A stretch of DNA of 64,000 bases, taken from positions 124,001 through 188,000 of the forward strand of contig NZ_KE383993.1 of the NCBI RefSeq assembly GCF_000423245.1, read 5' to 3'. Under the pieces are notes generated by a model. That model ran no database searches. It was not told the DNA's origin and worked only from the letters and a program-made list of their open reading frames with translations. The DNA comes from Ligilactobacillus ceti DSM 22408. GTDB taxonomy: Bacteria; Bacillota; Bacilli; Lactobacillales; Lactobacillaceae. A program made the translations under genes and the position numbers. Each line of letters opens with the position of its first letter. Position 1 is the first letter of the stretch. Below, piece by piece: positions 37,936-46,379 of the stretch.

Positions 37936-37983
37936 GTCCTATTACAAAGAGGACCATCTAAGTTGACAAAGATTAGCTTAGAT
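37936..37983 (+). promoter_or_regulatory. Two hairpins between rpmI and rplT
   Basis: A 5-bp GTCCT/AGGAC hairpin (37936-37940 with 37950-37954) and a 7-bp ATCTAAG/CTTAGAT hairpin (37956-37962 with 37977-37983) lie immediately before the rplT Shine-Dalgarno. TTGACA and TATAAT also occur here but with only a 14-bp spacer, so a promoter is unlikely. Confidence 0.4.
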
Positions 37984-38002
37984 ATAATAAGGAGGAATTC
38001 TC

Positions 38003-38362
38003 ATGCCACGTGTTAAAGGTGGAACAGTTACGCGTAAACGTCGTAAAAAGATTATTAAATTAGCAAAAGGATATCGCGGTTCAAAACATATCCAATTTAA
38101 AGTTGCAAAACAACAAGTAATGAAATCATACCAATATGCTTTCCAAGATCGTCGGAAAACAAAGAACAACTTCCGTAAATTATGGATCGCTCGTATTAAT
38201 GCAGCAGCTCGCTTAAACGGAATGAGCTACAGCAAATTAATGCACGGTTTGAAATTAGCTGGTATCGAAGTTAACCGTAAAATGTTAGCAGAATTAGCAG
38301 TTAACGATGCAGCTGCATTTACAGCAGTTGTTGAAGAAGCTAAAAAAGCTTTAGCAAAATAA
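38003..38362 (+). CDS. rplT: 50S ribosomal protein L20
   Basis: A 119-residue basic protein: [24 protein letters not shown] at its start, [19 protein letters not shown] in the middle. It is needed early in 50S assembly and is the likely repressor of its own operon through the leader at 36966-37110. Shine-Dalgarno AAGGAGG. Confidence 0.97.
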   Translation: MPRVKGGTVTRKRRKKIIKLAKGYRGSKHIQFKVAKQQVMKSYQYAFQDRRKTKNNFRKLWIARINAAARLNGMSYSKLMHGLKLAGIEVNRKMLAELAVNDAAAFTAVVEEAKKALAK

Positions 38363-38379
38363 TTTAATTATTAAAACAA

Positions 38380-38416
38380 AAAGGCTGGGACATAATTTCA
38401 TGTTTCAGCCTTTGTT
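38380..38416 (+). terminator. Terminator of the infC operon (GGCTGGGACATAA type)
   Basis: AAGGCTG (38381-38387) pairs with CAGCCTT (38406-38412), with an inner ACAT/ATGT. The GGCTGGGACATAA sequence is a frequently repeated terminator type in Lactobacillales. Confidence 0.75.
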
Positions 38417-38546
38417 ATTATCTAAAAAAGGATTAGCAGAATAGTTACTATTTTGATGAAAATTCATTATAATTAAACTAGGTAGTAATCTGCATTATTT
38501 TAGAAAGTAATAATGAAGAAATAAAGATGATATTAGGAGCTCAGAT

Positions 38547-39086
38547 ATGCTTGCAAAATTCAAACCAACTTGGATGATTGAATCAATTTATGATATAACA
38601 CCTCAAGATTTGCAAAAGCAAGGTATTAAAGTCGTGTTAACCGATTTAGATAATACTTTAATTGCTTGGAATAATCCTGATGGTACACCCGAATTAAGAA
38701 AATGGCTCAAAGAAATGGAACAAGCAAAAATTCCAGTTGTAGTTATTTCAAATAATAATCACAAACGTGTGAAAAGAGCTGTGGAAAGTTTATCTTTACC
38801 ATTTATTTCCCGTGCTTTAAAACCATTTTCCCGCGGTGTTCGTATTGCAAAACGACGCTATCATTTACAAGCTAAGGATGTCGTTTTAGTCGGTGATCAA
38901 TTAATGACTGATATTGCAGCCGCTAATAGTGCTGGAATCAGAAGTGTCTTAGTTCGTCCGATTGTTCAAACGGATGCTTGGAATACGAAATTTAATCGAT
39001 TTTTAGAAAAACAAGTGAAAAAACAATTAGCTAAAAAAGAAGGTTTTGAAATTAAGTGGAGGAAGTCTTTAGATGACAGAAAATAA
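38547..39086 (+). CDS. yqeG: YqeG-family HAD-type phosphatase
   Basis: A 179-residue HAD IIIA phosphatase. Motif I is VLTDLDNTLIAWNNPD with both Asp residues, motif II VVISNNN, and motif III/IV VVLVGDQLMTDI. The physiological substrate is unproven in Firmicutes. Its last 14 bases overlap yqeH, beginning the conserved yqeG-yqeH-yhbY-nadD-yqeK-rsfS cluster. Confidence 0.93.
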   Translation: MLAKFKPTWMIESIYDITPQDLQKQGIKVVLTDLDNTLIAWNNPDGTPELRKWLKEMEQAKIPVVVISNNNHKRVKRAVESLSLPFISRALKPFSRGVRIAKRRYHLQAKDVVLVGDQLMTDIAAANSAGIRSVLVRPIVQTDAWNTKFNRFLEKQVKKQLAKKEGFEIKWRKSLDDRK

Positions 39087-40185
39087 CGAAGAATTATATT
39101 GTATTGGCTGTGGTGTTAAGATTCAATCAGATGATAAAGATGAATTAGGTTATACACCAAAAGCAGCTGTTAAAAAAGGTTTAGAAAAAGAAGAACTTTA
39201 TTGTCAAAGATGTTTTCGTTTAAGAAATTATAACGAGATTACAGATGTTAGTTTAACTGATGACGATTTCTTAGCACTTTTAAATGAAATTGGTAAATCT
39301 GATGCTTTAATCGTTAATGTTGTGGATATTTTTGATTTTAGTGGATCAATTATCCCAGGAATTCACCGTTTTGTTGGGGATAACCCAGTTTTATTAGTTG
39401 GTAACAAAGAAGATTTATTACCACACTCTTTAAAACGGAGTAAATTAAAAGATTGGTTACGTCAATCTGCGAACGCTCAAGGTTTACGACCTTTAGAAGT
39501 GGTTTTAACAAGTGCTAAGAAAAACCAACAAGTCCGTGAATTACTTGAATTAATCGATAAGTATCGTGAAGGTCGCGATGTTTATGTTGTTGGGGTTACA
39601 AATGTTGGTAAATCAACTTTAATTAATCAAATTATTAAAGAAAGTACAGGTTACCAAGATTTAATCACTACATCTCGCTTCCCAGGGACAACATTAGATA
39701 TGATTAAAATTCCATTTGATGATGGTAGTGAATTGATTGATACACCAGGTATTATCCATAAAGATCAAATGGCTCATTATTTAACTGGGAAAGATTTACG
39801 TTTAGCTGCTCCTCAAAAAGAAATTAAACCACGTGTTTATCAATTAAATCCAGGTCAAACATTATTTTTAGGTGCTTTAGCACGTTTTGATTATGTTGCT
39901 GGTGAAAAACAAGGTGTGGTTGTTTATGCTGAAAATAATTTGATGATTCATCGGACAAAAACAGCAGGAGCAACAGAATTTTATGCTAAACATGCTGGTG
40001 AATTATTACAACCACCAGCTGATATTACAAACTTACCAGAATTAGTTCGTTTTGAATTTAAAACAAAAGAAAAAAGCGATCTTGTATTTTCTGGTTTAGG
40101 TTGGGTAAGTGTCAAAGCTGATAGCGTAGTTGCTGGTTGGGCACCAAAAGGCGTTGCTGTAAGTTTAAGAAAAGCAATGATTTAA
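39073..40185 (+). CDS. yqeH: Ribosome biogenesis GTPase YqeH
   Basis: A 370-residue circularly permuted GTPase needed for 30S assembly. The N-terminal zinc finger is CIGCGVKIQ...CQRCFRL. The permuted G motifs are G4 VGNKEDLLP first, then G5 TSAKK, G1 GVTNVGKSTLI, G2 and G3 DTPGI. A C-terminal RNA-binding region follows. It overlaps yqeG and is followed by yhbY after 11 nt. Confidence 0.96.
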   Translation: MTENNEELYCIGCGVKIQSDDKDELGYTPKAAVKKGLEKEELYCQRCFRLRNYNEITDVSLTDDDFLALLNEIGKSDALIVNVVDIFDFSGSIIPGIHRFVGDNPVLLVGNKEDLLPHSLKRSKLKDWLRQSANAQGLRPLEVVLTSAKKNQQVRELLELIDKYREGRDVYVVGVTNVGKSTLINQIIKESTGYQDLITTSRFPGTTLDMIKIPFDDGSELIDTPGIIHKDQMAHYLTGKDLRLAAPQKEIKPRVYQLNPGQTLFLGALARFDYVAGEKQGVVVYAENNLMIHRTKTAGATEFYAKHAGELLQPPADITNLPELVRFEFKTKEKSDLVFSGLGWVSVKADSVVAGWAPKGVAVSLRKAMI

Positions 40186-40196
40186 AGGAGATATAT

Positions 40197-40505
40197 ATGT
40201 TAAAAGGAAAACAAAAACGTTATTTAAGAAGTCAAGCACATCATTTACGACCAATGTTTCAAATTGGTAAAGATGGCTTATCCGCAACTTGGTTAGAACA
40301 AGTTGAATATGCACTTGAAAAACATGAATTAATTAAAGTTAATATTTTACAAAATTCATTAGTTGAAGCTGCAGAAGTTAAAGAATATTTATCTGAAAAC
40401 AGTGATATTGAAGTAGTGCAAACAATCGGAAATGTTTTAGTGTTATACCGGAGAGCGCATAAAGTTGCTCACCGTAAAATTTCTAATGAAGTAGCTGCTC
40501 TATAA
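40197..40505 (+). CDS. yhbY: YhbY-type RNA-binding protein (CRM domain)
   Basis: A 102-residue CRM-domain protein binding pre-ribosomal RNA: LKGKQKRYLRSQAHHLRPMFQIG, the GKDGLSATWLEQVEYALEKHELIKV core and IGNVLVLYRRA. The ATG at 40197 follows AAAGGAG. A longer frame reaching into yqeH (40137) is not translated. Confidence 0.94.
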   Translation: MLKGKQKRYLRSQAHHLRPMFQIGKDGLSATWLEQVEYALEKHELIKVNILQNSLVEAAEVKEYLSENSDIEVVQTIGNVLVLYRRAHKVAHRKISNEVAAL

Positions 40506-40531
40506 AAGACAGCTGAATTGTTGTGTAGAAG

Positions 40532-41143
40532 GTGATTAAAATCAAAACTGAACAACAACTTAAACCAAGTAGGGTTGGAATTTTGGGTGGAACATTTGAT
40601 CCAATCCATCATGGTCATTTATTTATCGCAGAACAAGTATATCAACGATTAAATTTAGATGAAGTATGGTTGTTACCTGACAATCAACCACCGCACATTG
40701 ATCAAAAAAATCCAGTAGCGGTTACAGAACGGATTACAATGGTTCAAAAAGCGATTGAGAATAATCCACACCTTAAATTGGCTTTGGATGAAGTGCTTCG
40801 AGGTGGTAAAAGTTATACGATTGACACTATTTTAGCATTCCAAGAACAGTATCCTGAGACGGAATTTTATTTTATTATCGGAGCGGATATGGTGGCTTAT
40901 TTACCTAAATGGTATCGCATTGATGAATTGGTCCAATTGGTTAATTTTGTCGGTGTGTATCGTTCGGGCTATCCCAAAGAAACTAAATATCCAGTTCAAT
41001 GGGTTGAATTACCGTTATTAGAAATTAGTTCGAGTCAAATTCGAGAATATTGTTATCAAGAACGGTCGATTCGCTATCTTGTACCGGATCATGTAGCTGC
41101 TTATATTGCAGAAAAGAGGTTATATGCTAATGACAAAGATTAA
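40532..41143 (+). CDS. nadD: Nicotinate-nucleotide adenylyltransferase
   Basis: A 203-residue enzyme forming deamido-NAD in NAD synthesis. The nucleotidyltransferase motif is GILGGTFDPIHHGHLFIAEQV, with the C-terminal ISSSQIREY. The start is uncertain: the only in-frame canonical start is GTG 40532, which overlaps its own AAGGTGAT Shine-Dalgarno. A TAG lies two codons before it, and the next in-frame canonical start would be inside the active-site motif. It overlaps yqeK by about 14 nt. Confidence 0.94.
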   Translation: MIKIKTEQQLKPSRVGILGGTFDPIHHGHLFIAEQVYQRLNLDEVWLLPDNQPPHIDQKNPVAVTERITMVQKAIENNPHLKLALDEVLRGGKSYTIDTILAFQEQYPETEFYFIIGADMVAYLPKWYRIDELVQLVNFVGVYRSGYPKETKYPVQWVELPLLEISSSQIREYCYQERSIRYLVPDHVAAYIAEKRLYANDKD

Positions 41144-41732
41144 ATATAGTCAAAAATATTACCCAGGAACCCGGGAAGAATTAGTTAGTAAAATAAAAAC
41201 TGCTATGAGTCCTCGGCGTTTTCAACATGTCTTAGGTGTGGAACAAGCTGCTATTCAATTAGCCAAAGATAATCAAGCTGATGTTGAAAAAGCTAGTATA
41301 GCAGCATTAGTTCATGATTATGCTAAAGAACGTTCAGATAGTGACTTTCAAGCAGTAATTCAAACTAAGCATTTAGATCCAGATTTATTACGTTGGGATA
41401 ATTTTATTTGGCATGGTGTGGTTGGTGCGGAAATGATTGCAACTGAATTAGGGATTACTGATCCAGAAATTTTAGATGCAGTGCGCAAACATACAGTTGG
41501 TGCTAAAGACATGACTTTATTAGATCGGATTATTTATGTAGCTGATTATATTGAACCAGGGCGTGATTTTCCAGGGGTTCAAGAAGCTCGCTTGATTGCA
41601 CAAAAAGATTTAAATGAAGCTGTTAGTTATGAAACACAACATACATTAGAACATTTATTACAAATGAAAAAAGTTATTTATCCTGCTGCTATGGAAACTT
41701 ATAATTATTGGGTTGCCGGTAAGTTGGACTAA
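41130..41732 (+). CDS. yqeK: YqeK-type HD-domain hydrolase (Ap4A hydrolase)
   Basis: A 200-residue HD protein: RRFQHVLGVEQAAIQLA, AALVHDYAKERSD with the HD pair, HGVVGAEM and AVRKHTVGAKDMTLLDRIIYVADYIEPGRD. Family members cleave diadenosine tetraphosphate symmetrically. I use ATG 41130 (AGAGG 10 nt upstream); ATG 41124, only 4 nt from it, is the alternative. The start lies within the end of nadD. Confidence 0.92.
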   Translation: MTKIKYSQKYYPGTREELVSKIKTAMSPRRFQHVLGVEQAAIQLAKDNQADVEKASIAALVHDYAKERSDSDFQAVIQTKHLDPDLLRWDNFIWHGVVGAEMIATELGITDPEILDAVRKHTVGAKDMTLLDRIIYVADYIEPGRDFPGVQEARLIAQKDLNEAVSYETQHTLEHLLQMKKVIYPAAMETYNYWVAGKLD

Positions 41733-41750
41733 CTTAAAAGGAGAAAAAAT

Positions 41751-42104
41751 ATGAACAGTAAAGAATTATTACAAGTTGTTGTTGAAGCCGGAGATCGCAA
41801 ACGCGCTGAAAACATCATTGCTTTAGATGTTGAAAAAGTTAGTTTGTTAGCTGACTATTTCGTTATTATGCAAGGTGGATCTGAACGTCAAGTTAAAGCT
41901 ATCTCAGAAGAAATTGCTGAACAAGTTCATAAAGCTGGTGGTACAATCAAATCTATCGAAGGTCGCGATGGTGCGAACTGGATTTTAGTAGATTTAGGCG
42001 ATGTGATTGTGCATATCTTTAAAGAAGAAGCACGTGAATTTTATAAATTAGAAAAATTATGGTCTGATGCTGAAATGGTTGATATTGAGGAATGGGTAGA
42101 CTAA
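41751..42104 (+). CDS. rsfS: Ribosomal silencing factor RsfS
   Basis: A 117-residue protein binding L14 and blocking subunit joining in starvation. Signatures: KRAENIIALDVEKVSLLADYFVI, EGRDGANWILVDLGDVIVHIF and REFYKLEKLWSDA. It lies 18 nt after yqeK with its own AAAGGAG, and the methyltransferase begins 1 nt after its stop. Confidence 0.96.
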   Translation: MNSKELLQVVVEAGDRKRAENIIALDVEKVSLLADYFVIMQGGSERQVKAISEEIAEQVHKAGGTIKSIEGRDGANWILVDLGDVIVHIFKEEAREFYKLEKLWSDAEMVDIEEWVD

Positions 42105-42105
42105 A

Positions 42106-42840
42106 TTGATTTATAATACATTTGCGCAACTTTACGATGAATTAATGGAGCCAACTTTATATGAAGATTGGCTTGCGATGGTTTTAGAAATTTTGCCAGA
42201 TAAAAAAGGTCAATTGTTAGAATTAGCAGGTGGTTCAGGAAGATTAGCCGTGATGTTAGCGCAAAATGGTTATCAAGTAACTGATTTTGATTTATCAGCT
42301 GAAATGTTATCTTTAGCTGATATGCACGCTCAAGAAGCTAATGTTGAACTTGGTTTAATTCAAGGAGATATGACTGATTTAAGCGAATTAGCTGTCTATG
42401 ATAACATTACTTGTTTTGCGGATTCATTTTGTTATTTGCCTGATGAAACAGCTTTATTAGCAACGTTTACAGAAGTGGCACAACATTTAGCTGCTGATGG
42501 TAAATTTATTTTCGATGTGATTACACCGTATCAAACAGATGAAGTTTATCCCGGTTATATGTTTAATTATAATGATGAGGAACGTGCTTTTATGTGGCAA
42601 ACATTTATCGATGAGCAACCACATAGTGTTGTTCATGATTTAACATTCTTCATTTATAATGAACAAATTGATGGTTATGAACGGATTAATGAGTTACATC
42701 ATGAACGAACATATTCATTAGTGACATATCAAAAATTATTAAAAGAAGCTGGTTTTACCCAAGTAGAAGTTACAGCTGATTTTGGGCGACAAAAACCAAA
42801 TGAAACAACAACACGTTGGTTCTTCCAATGTCAAAAATAA
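42106..42840 (+). CDS. Class I SAM-dependent methyltransferase (YqeM-like)
   Basis: A 244-residue methyltransferase. The SAM motif I is LLELAGGSGRLAVMLAQ, with motif II DFDLSAEMLSLA and VELGLIQGDM. The target is not known for this family, but it is usually found between rsfS and tmcAL, as here. The start is TTG at 42106, one base past the rsfS stop; the N-terminal MIYNTFAQLYDELM matches the family, and the Shine-Dalgarno is weak, suggesting translational coupling. Confidence 0.88.
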   Translation: MIYNTFAQLYDELMEPTLYEDWLAMVLEILPDKKGQLLELAGGSGRLAVMLAQNGYQVTDFDLSAEMLSLADMHAQEANVELGLIQGDMTDLSELAVYDNITCFADSFCYLPDETALLATFTEVAQHLAADGKFIFDVITPYQTDEVYPGYMFNYNDEERAFMWQTFIDEQPHSVVHDLTFFIYNEQIDGYERINELHHERTYSLVTYQKLLKEAGFTQVEVTADFGRQKPNETTTRWFFQCQK

Positions 42841-42860
42841 AATTAATTTGAGGTGAAAAG

Positions 42861-44012
42861 ATGAAAGCTGTTGGTATTATTGCGGAATATAATCCATTCC
42901 ATAACGGACATCTTTATCAAATTAAACAAATTAAAGAGCGGTTCCCTAAACATTTAATTGTAGTTGCGATGAGTGGTAACTTTTTGCAACGCGGGGAGCC
43001 CGCTTTTTTAGATAAATGGCAAAGGGCACAGCAAGCTTTAAGTAGTGGTGTTGATTTAATTGTAGAGATACCTACTGGTTTTTGTATGCAAGCAGCTGAT
43101 CGCTTCGCTTTTGCTGGTGTTCAGATTTTAGCGGCATTAGATGTGGAATATTTGGCTTTTGGGTCAGAACATAGTGAGTATGATTTTATGGAATTGGCAC
43201 GTCAAGCAGCTACTGTAACTGGTGATTTTAAAAAATTTGATCAGTCATATGCAGCAGCTTATCAGAATGCACTGCAAGCTACATTAGGGATAGCTTTGAA
43301 TCAACCGAATGATTTATTGGGTTTGGCATATGCTCGGGCGAATCAGCAATTAGGTGAACCATTAAAATTAGTTCCCTTGCAACGCTATCAAGCTGAGTAT
43401 CATGCAACTGAACTAGTAGCCGAACAAGCAATCGCTAGTGCAACTGCAATTCGCCAACATTGGAAATCTGAGCAGCAAGCGTTGTGTCAGCAATATGTTC
43501 CGCCGGTAACTTGGGAAACGTTAAAAATGGCGCCAACAGTTGTGACATGGGATGATTTATGGCCATTATTAAAATATAAATTGTTAACTACTCCAGTTAG
43601 TGAATTGGCGCAGATTTATGGAATGTCAGAAGGATTGGAAAATCGTTTTAAAACTATTCATGAACAGTTAGCTAAGACAGCCACTTATCAAGAGTTTTTG
43701 CAACTTGTGAAAACAAAACGTTACACATATACACATTTAACACGTTTAACTACAGCAATGTTGTTAAACTTTACGCAACAAGAAGCTGCTATTTTACAGC
43801 GCCAACCATATATGCGGTTGTTAGGTTTTTCTCAAAAAGGACAAAAATATTTAGGGAAAGTCAAAAAAACAACACCGCTGCCTATTTATACAAAAGTTGG
43901 GCAAGCTGATAAAGAAGGTCTTTTAAATCTTGATTATCGATCCGGAAAAATTTATGAAATGATTACCGGAAATGCACAAGATTTGAAAAAATCACCGTTG
44001 CGATATTTGTAA
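42861..44012 (+). CDS. tmcAL: tRNA(Met) cytidine acetate ligase TmcAL (YlbM)
   Basis: A 383-residue nucleotidyltransferase-like enzyme making N4-acetylcytidine at the wobble base of elongator tRNA-Met from acetate and ATP. The active-site motif is IIAEYNPFHNGHLYQI, then AMSGNFLQRGEPAFLDKWQRA and AFGSEHSEYDF, and the C-terminal tRNA-binding domain. Acetate use links it loosely to AckA. It follows the methyltransferase with AGGTG. Confidence 0.93.
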   Translation: MKAVGIIAEYNPFHNGHLYQIKQIKERFPKHLIVVAMSGNFLQRGEPAFLDKWQRAQQALSSGVDLIVEIPTGFCMQAADRFAFAGVQILAALDVEYLAFGSEHSEYDFMELARQAATVTGDFKKFDQSYAAAYQNALQATLGIALNQPNDLLGLAYARANQQLGEPLKLVPLQRYQAEYHATELVAEQAIASATAIRQHWKSEQQALCQQYVPPVTWETLKMAPTVVTWDDLWPLLKYKLLTTPVSELAQIYGMSEGLENRFKTIHEQLAKTATYQEFLQLVKTKRYTYTHLTRLTTAMLLNFTQQEAAILQRQPYMRLLGFSQKGQKYLGKVKKTTPLPIYTKVGQADKEGLLNLDYRSGKIYEMITGNAQDLKKSPLRYL

Positions 44013-44033
44013 TAAGGTGTCAAGGAAAAAACA

Positions 44034-44071
44034 TTGACAAACTATTGAATGACAGGTATGATTTGACCTGT
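44034..44071 (+). promoter_or_regulatory. yceD-rpmF promoter with dyad over the -10
   Basis: TTGACA (44034-44039), a 17-bp spacer and TATGAT (44057-44062). A 6-bp perfect dyad, ACAGGT at 44052-44057 and ACCTGT at 44066-44071, overlaps the -10 and start region. Confidence 0.65.
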
Positions 44072-44090
44072 TGCATTAGGAGGAATTAGC

Positions 44091-44657
44091 ATGAAATGGT
44101 CATTAAGTGAATTGCGTTTTACTGGTGAGAAGCCGTTAAACTTTGAAGAAACATTGAATTTAGAGCAAGCTTTACAAAAGCGGAACCCTGAATTAATCGC
44201 TGTTTCACCAATTGAAGTTAGTGGTTTTTTTACAGTTGATGAAATGGGTACGATGCTTTATGCACGCGTTAAAGTTACTTTAACACTCCCATCAACGCGA
44301 TCTTTTCAACCAGTTGATCTACCATTAGATTTTGATTTGACAGAGCATTATATTAGTCATTTTGACCGTCAGCGCTTAGCTGAATTTGGTGATAATGATG
44401 TTGCTTTAGTTTTAGAAGATGATTTAATTGATTTAGATCAAGTTGTCTTAGATAATATTCTGCTACAAATTCCGATGCAGGTGTTAACAAATGATGAACA
44501 GCAAGCGACAGAAGCAACATTGCCAACAGGTAATGATTGGCAAATCGTAACTGAAGATCAAGTTAAGAAAAAACAAGAAGAATCACCTAAAATTGATCCT
44601 CGATTAGCTAAATTACAAGATTTTTTTGAAAAAAATGATGAAAAATCTGATGTTTAG
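44091..44657 (+). CDS. yceD: YceD family (DUF177) protein
   Basis: A 188-residue protein of the DUF177 family, required in other bacteria for 23S rRNA accumulation. Recognisable parts are MKWSLSELRF, AISPIEVSGFFTVDE-like VSPIEVSGFFTVDEMGTMLYARV and LPLDFDLTEHY, then DLIDLDQVVLDNILLQIPM. It precedes rpmF after 77 nt, the conserved order. Shine-Dalgarno AGGAGG. Confidence 0.9.
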   Translation: MKWSLSELRFTGEKPLNFEETLNLEQALQKRNPELIAVSPIEVSGFFTVDEMGTMLYARVKVTLTLPSTRSFQPVDLPLDFDLTEHYISHFDRQRLAEFGDNDVALVLEDDLIDLDQVVLDNILLQIPMQVLTNDEQQATEATLPTGNDWQIVTEDQVKKKQEESPKIDPRLAKLQDFFEKNDEKSDV

Positions 44658-44734
44658 TTGCAAAAGCGGTCAATAACAAGTACAATTCTTTTTGTTAATA
44701 ATTTTCAATGAAAAAATAAGGAGGTGTTTCAGCG

Positions 44735-44911
44735 ATGGCAGTACCAGCACGTAAAACATCTAAAACACGTAAAAGATTACGTCGTACACACTATAAATTA
44801 CAAGTTCCAGGTATGAGCGCATGCCCAAACTGTGGTGAATTAAGAAAATCTCACCATGTTTGTTCAAACTGTGGTTTCTATGGTGAAAAAGAAGTAGTAA
44901 AAGTTAAGTAA
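44735..44911 (+). CDS. rpmF: 50S ribosomal protein L32
   Basis: A 58-residue protein: [20 protein letters not shown], then C30-P-N-C33 and C43-S-N-C46, forming a zinc-binding site. AGGAGGTG precedes the ATG. It is the zinc form of L32. It lies downstream of yceD, as usual. Confidence 0.97.
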   Translation: MAVPARKTSKTRKRLRRTHYKLQVPGMSACPNCGELRKSHHVCSNCGFYGEKEVVKVK

Positions 44912-44967
44912 TTAAAACTTAGCCGTAAAAATTAAATAGGGACCATGGCCCTCTTTAATTTTCGCGT

Positions 44968-45010
44968 AAATAGCATTCCGGATCTAACGGGTCACGGAAT
45001 GCTATTTTTT
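44968..45010 (+). terminator. Intrinsic terminator after rpmF
   Basis: A perfect 13-bp stem (44968-44980 with 44995-45007), a 14-nt loop and a T run. A second, imperfect hairpin lies just upstream (44932-44958). Confidence 0.88.
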
Positions 45011-45078
45011 AATTTAAACAAGAGTTCTAAAATGTGTTAGAATATGAATGATTGAAAAAACAAGGGAGTGAAAGATAG

Positions 45079-45675
45079 ATGAAAGTACATAATGTTGACT
45101 TAACGATTAGTGCCGTTCGACCAGAACAATATCCACAGGAAGGTTATCCTGAAGTTGCGTTATCCGGTCGTTCTAATGTAGGAAAATCATCTTTGATTAA
45201 TACATTAATTAATCGTAATGGTTATGCTAGAACATCTAGTCAGCCCGGAAAAACCCAAACTTTAAATTTTTATGATATTGAATCACAATTATATTTCGTG
45301 GATGTTCCCGGATATGGTTATGCGAAAGTTTCTCAAAAAGAACGTGAAAAATGGGGACGCATGATTGAAACATATTTTGCTGAAAGAAGCGAATTACGTG
45401 GTGTCATTTCTTTAGTTGATGCACGTCATGAACCAACTCAATTAGATAAACAAATGATTGATTTTCTTCATTATTATGATTTACCAATTTTAGTTGTTGG
45501 AACTAAGATTGATAAAGTACCTAAAAATAAAAGAAATCAACGTTTAAGTGTTATTCGTAAAGGATTAAACTTACGTCCGGAAGATGACGTTATCTTGTTC
45601 TCATCTGTGGATAAAACAGGTAAAGAACAAGTCTGGGAATGGATTGACCAATATTTAGTTCAAGAAGAGGAGTAA
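45079..45675 (+). CDS. engB: Ribosome biogenesis GTP-binding protein EngB (YsxC)
   Basis: A 198-residue GTPase for late 50S assembly. G1 is [16 protein letters not shown]2 [14 protein letters not shown]3 [13 protein letters not shown]4 [12 protein letters not shown] and G5 FSSVDKTG. The MazG-like gene follows after 4 nt, so the two form a small operon ended by a terminator. Confidence 0.96.
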   Translation: MKVHNVDLTISAVRPEQYPQEGYPEVALSGRSNVGKSSLINTLINRNGYARTSSQPGKTQTLNFYDIESQLYFVDVPGYGYAKVSQKEREKWGRMIETYFAERSELRGVISLVDARHEPTQLDKQMIDFLHYYDLPILVVGTKIDKVPKNKRNQRLSVIRKGLNLRPEDDVILFSSVDKTGKEQVWEWIDQYLVQEEE

Positions 45676-45679
45676 TAAG

Positions 45680-45979
45680 ATGGAATTTAATGAATATCAA
45701 GAAGCTGCTAATCGGACCTTATATGGAACAGAACAAGTTTTAACAAATTGTGCGTTAGGGTTAGCTGGTGAAAGTGGCCAGTTGATTGATTTAATTAAAG
45801 ATTATACTTTTCGTGGTAAAGAACTAGATCGTGAACAAATGGTTCATGAAATGGGAGATGTTCTCTGGTATTTATCACAAATTGCTCAATGGGCAGATAT
45901 TCCTTTTGATGAAGTTGCTCAAAATAATATTGATACATTGAATAAACGTTATCCAGATGGTTTTTCACCAACTAAATAA
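45680..45979 (+). CDS. MazG-like nucleotide pyrophosphohydrolase domain protein
   Basis: A 99-residue all-alpha NTP pyrophosphatase-type protein. The metal site reads LAGESGQLIDLIKD, then HEMGDVLWYLSQIAQWADI; the first Glu of the usual ExxE pair is kept and the second is Gln, while the later ExxD is intact. Such short forms hydrolyse non-canonical nucleotides. Its role next to EngB is unknown. Confidence 0.82.
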   Translation: MEFNEYQEAANRTLYGTEQVLTNCALGLAGESGQLIDLIKDYTFRGKELDREQMVHEMGDVLWYLSQIAQWADIPFDEVAQNNIDTLNKRYPDGFSPTK

Positions 45980-45989
45980 GTTGAACTAA

Positions 45990-46023
45990 AAAAGCTCTCA
46001 GATTTTAAGTCTGAGAGCTTTTC
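45990..46023. terminator. Terminator between the MazG-like gene and the leftward small ORF
   Basis: A 13-bp stem (45990-46002 with 46010-46022) with a 7-nt loop; A and T runs on both sides. Confidence 0.85.
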
Positions 46024-46033
46024 TATTTAAAAA

Positions 46034-46177
46034 TTATTTTTTATCTTCTTTTTTAGGTGATTCTGTTTTTTCTTCTTTACGAACAGTTGATTTTAATTTT
46101 TGTTCTTTGTTAGGATCAACAACGAAATTTTCGAATAATTTTTCTAGATTGTTTTGTCGAGTAATTTTCAATCCCAT
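46034..46177 (-). CDS. 47-residue charged small protein
   Basis: Starts MGLKITRQNNLEKLFENFVV, continues DPNKEQKLKSTVRKEEKTES and ends in a KKEDKK tail. ATG 46177 follows AGGAGGG at good distance, which makes translation likely. It resembles, from memory, small Lactobacillales proteins annotated as SPJ_0845 family; I am not sure of this. No hydrophobic segment. It is convergent with the MazG-like gene. Confidence 0.72.
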   Translation of the reverse strand: MGLKITRQNNLEKLFENFVVDPNKEQKLKSTVRKEEKTESPKKEDKK

Positions 46178-46296
46178 AATAACCCTCCTAGTTGTGATGT
46201 CTTATTGAATTTACAATAACAGTTTTTAAAATAAAATTCAATTTTAACTCTCGAAAAGACACTAATATACAAAAATACAAAGAAAAATGTATAAAA

Positions 46297-46346
46297 TGAA
46301 TATTTTTTGAATAATTATTGCATAAATAATTATTAAGGAGTATAAT
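46297..46346 (+). promoter_or_regulatory. ABC transporter promoter with tandem ARG-box-like sites
   Basis: TGAATAATTATTGC (46308-46321) and TAAATAATTATTAA (46323-46336) each match 12 of 14 positions of the ARG box TGAATAATTATTCA, and TGAATATTTTTTGA (46297-46310) matches 11. The second and third boxes overlap the -35 TTGCAT (46318-46323) and the 17-bp spacer before TATAAT (46341-46346). Confidence 0.65.
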
Positions 46347-46379
46347 CCTAATATACAAATAATAGAAAAGAGGATTTAG

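Noticed and set aside
37961-37990. Promoter for rplT (TTGACA and TATAAT)
   Set aside because: The spacer is only 14 bp, too short for a sigma-A promoter.
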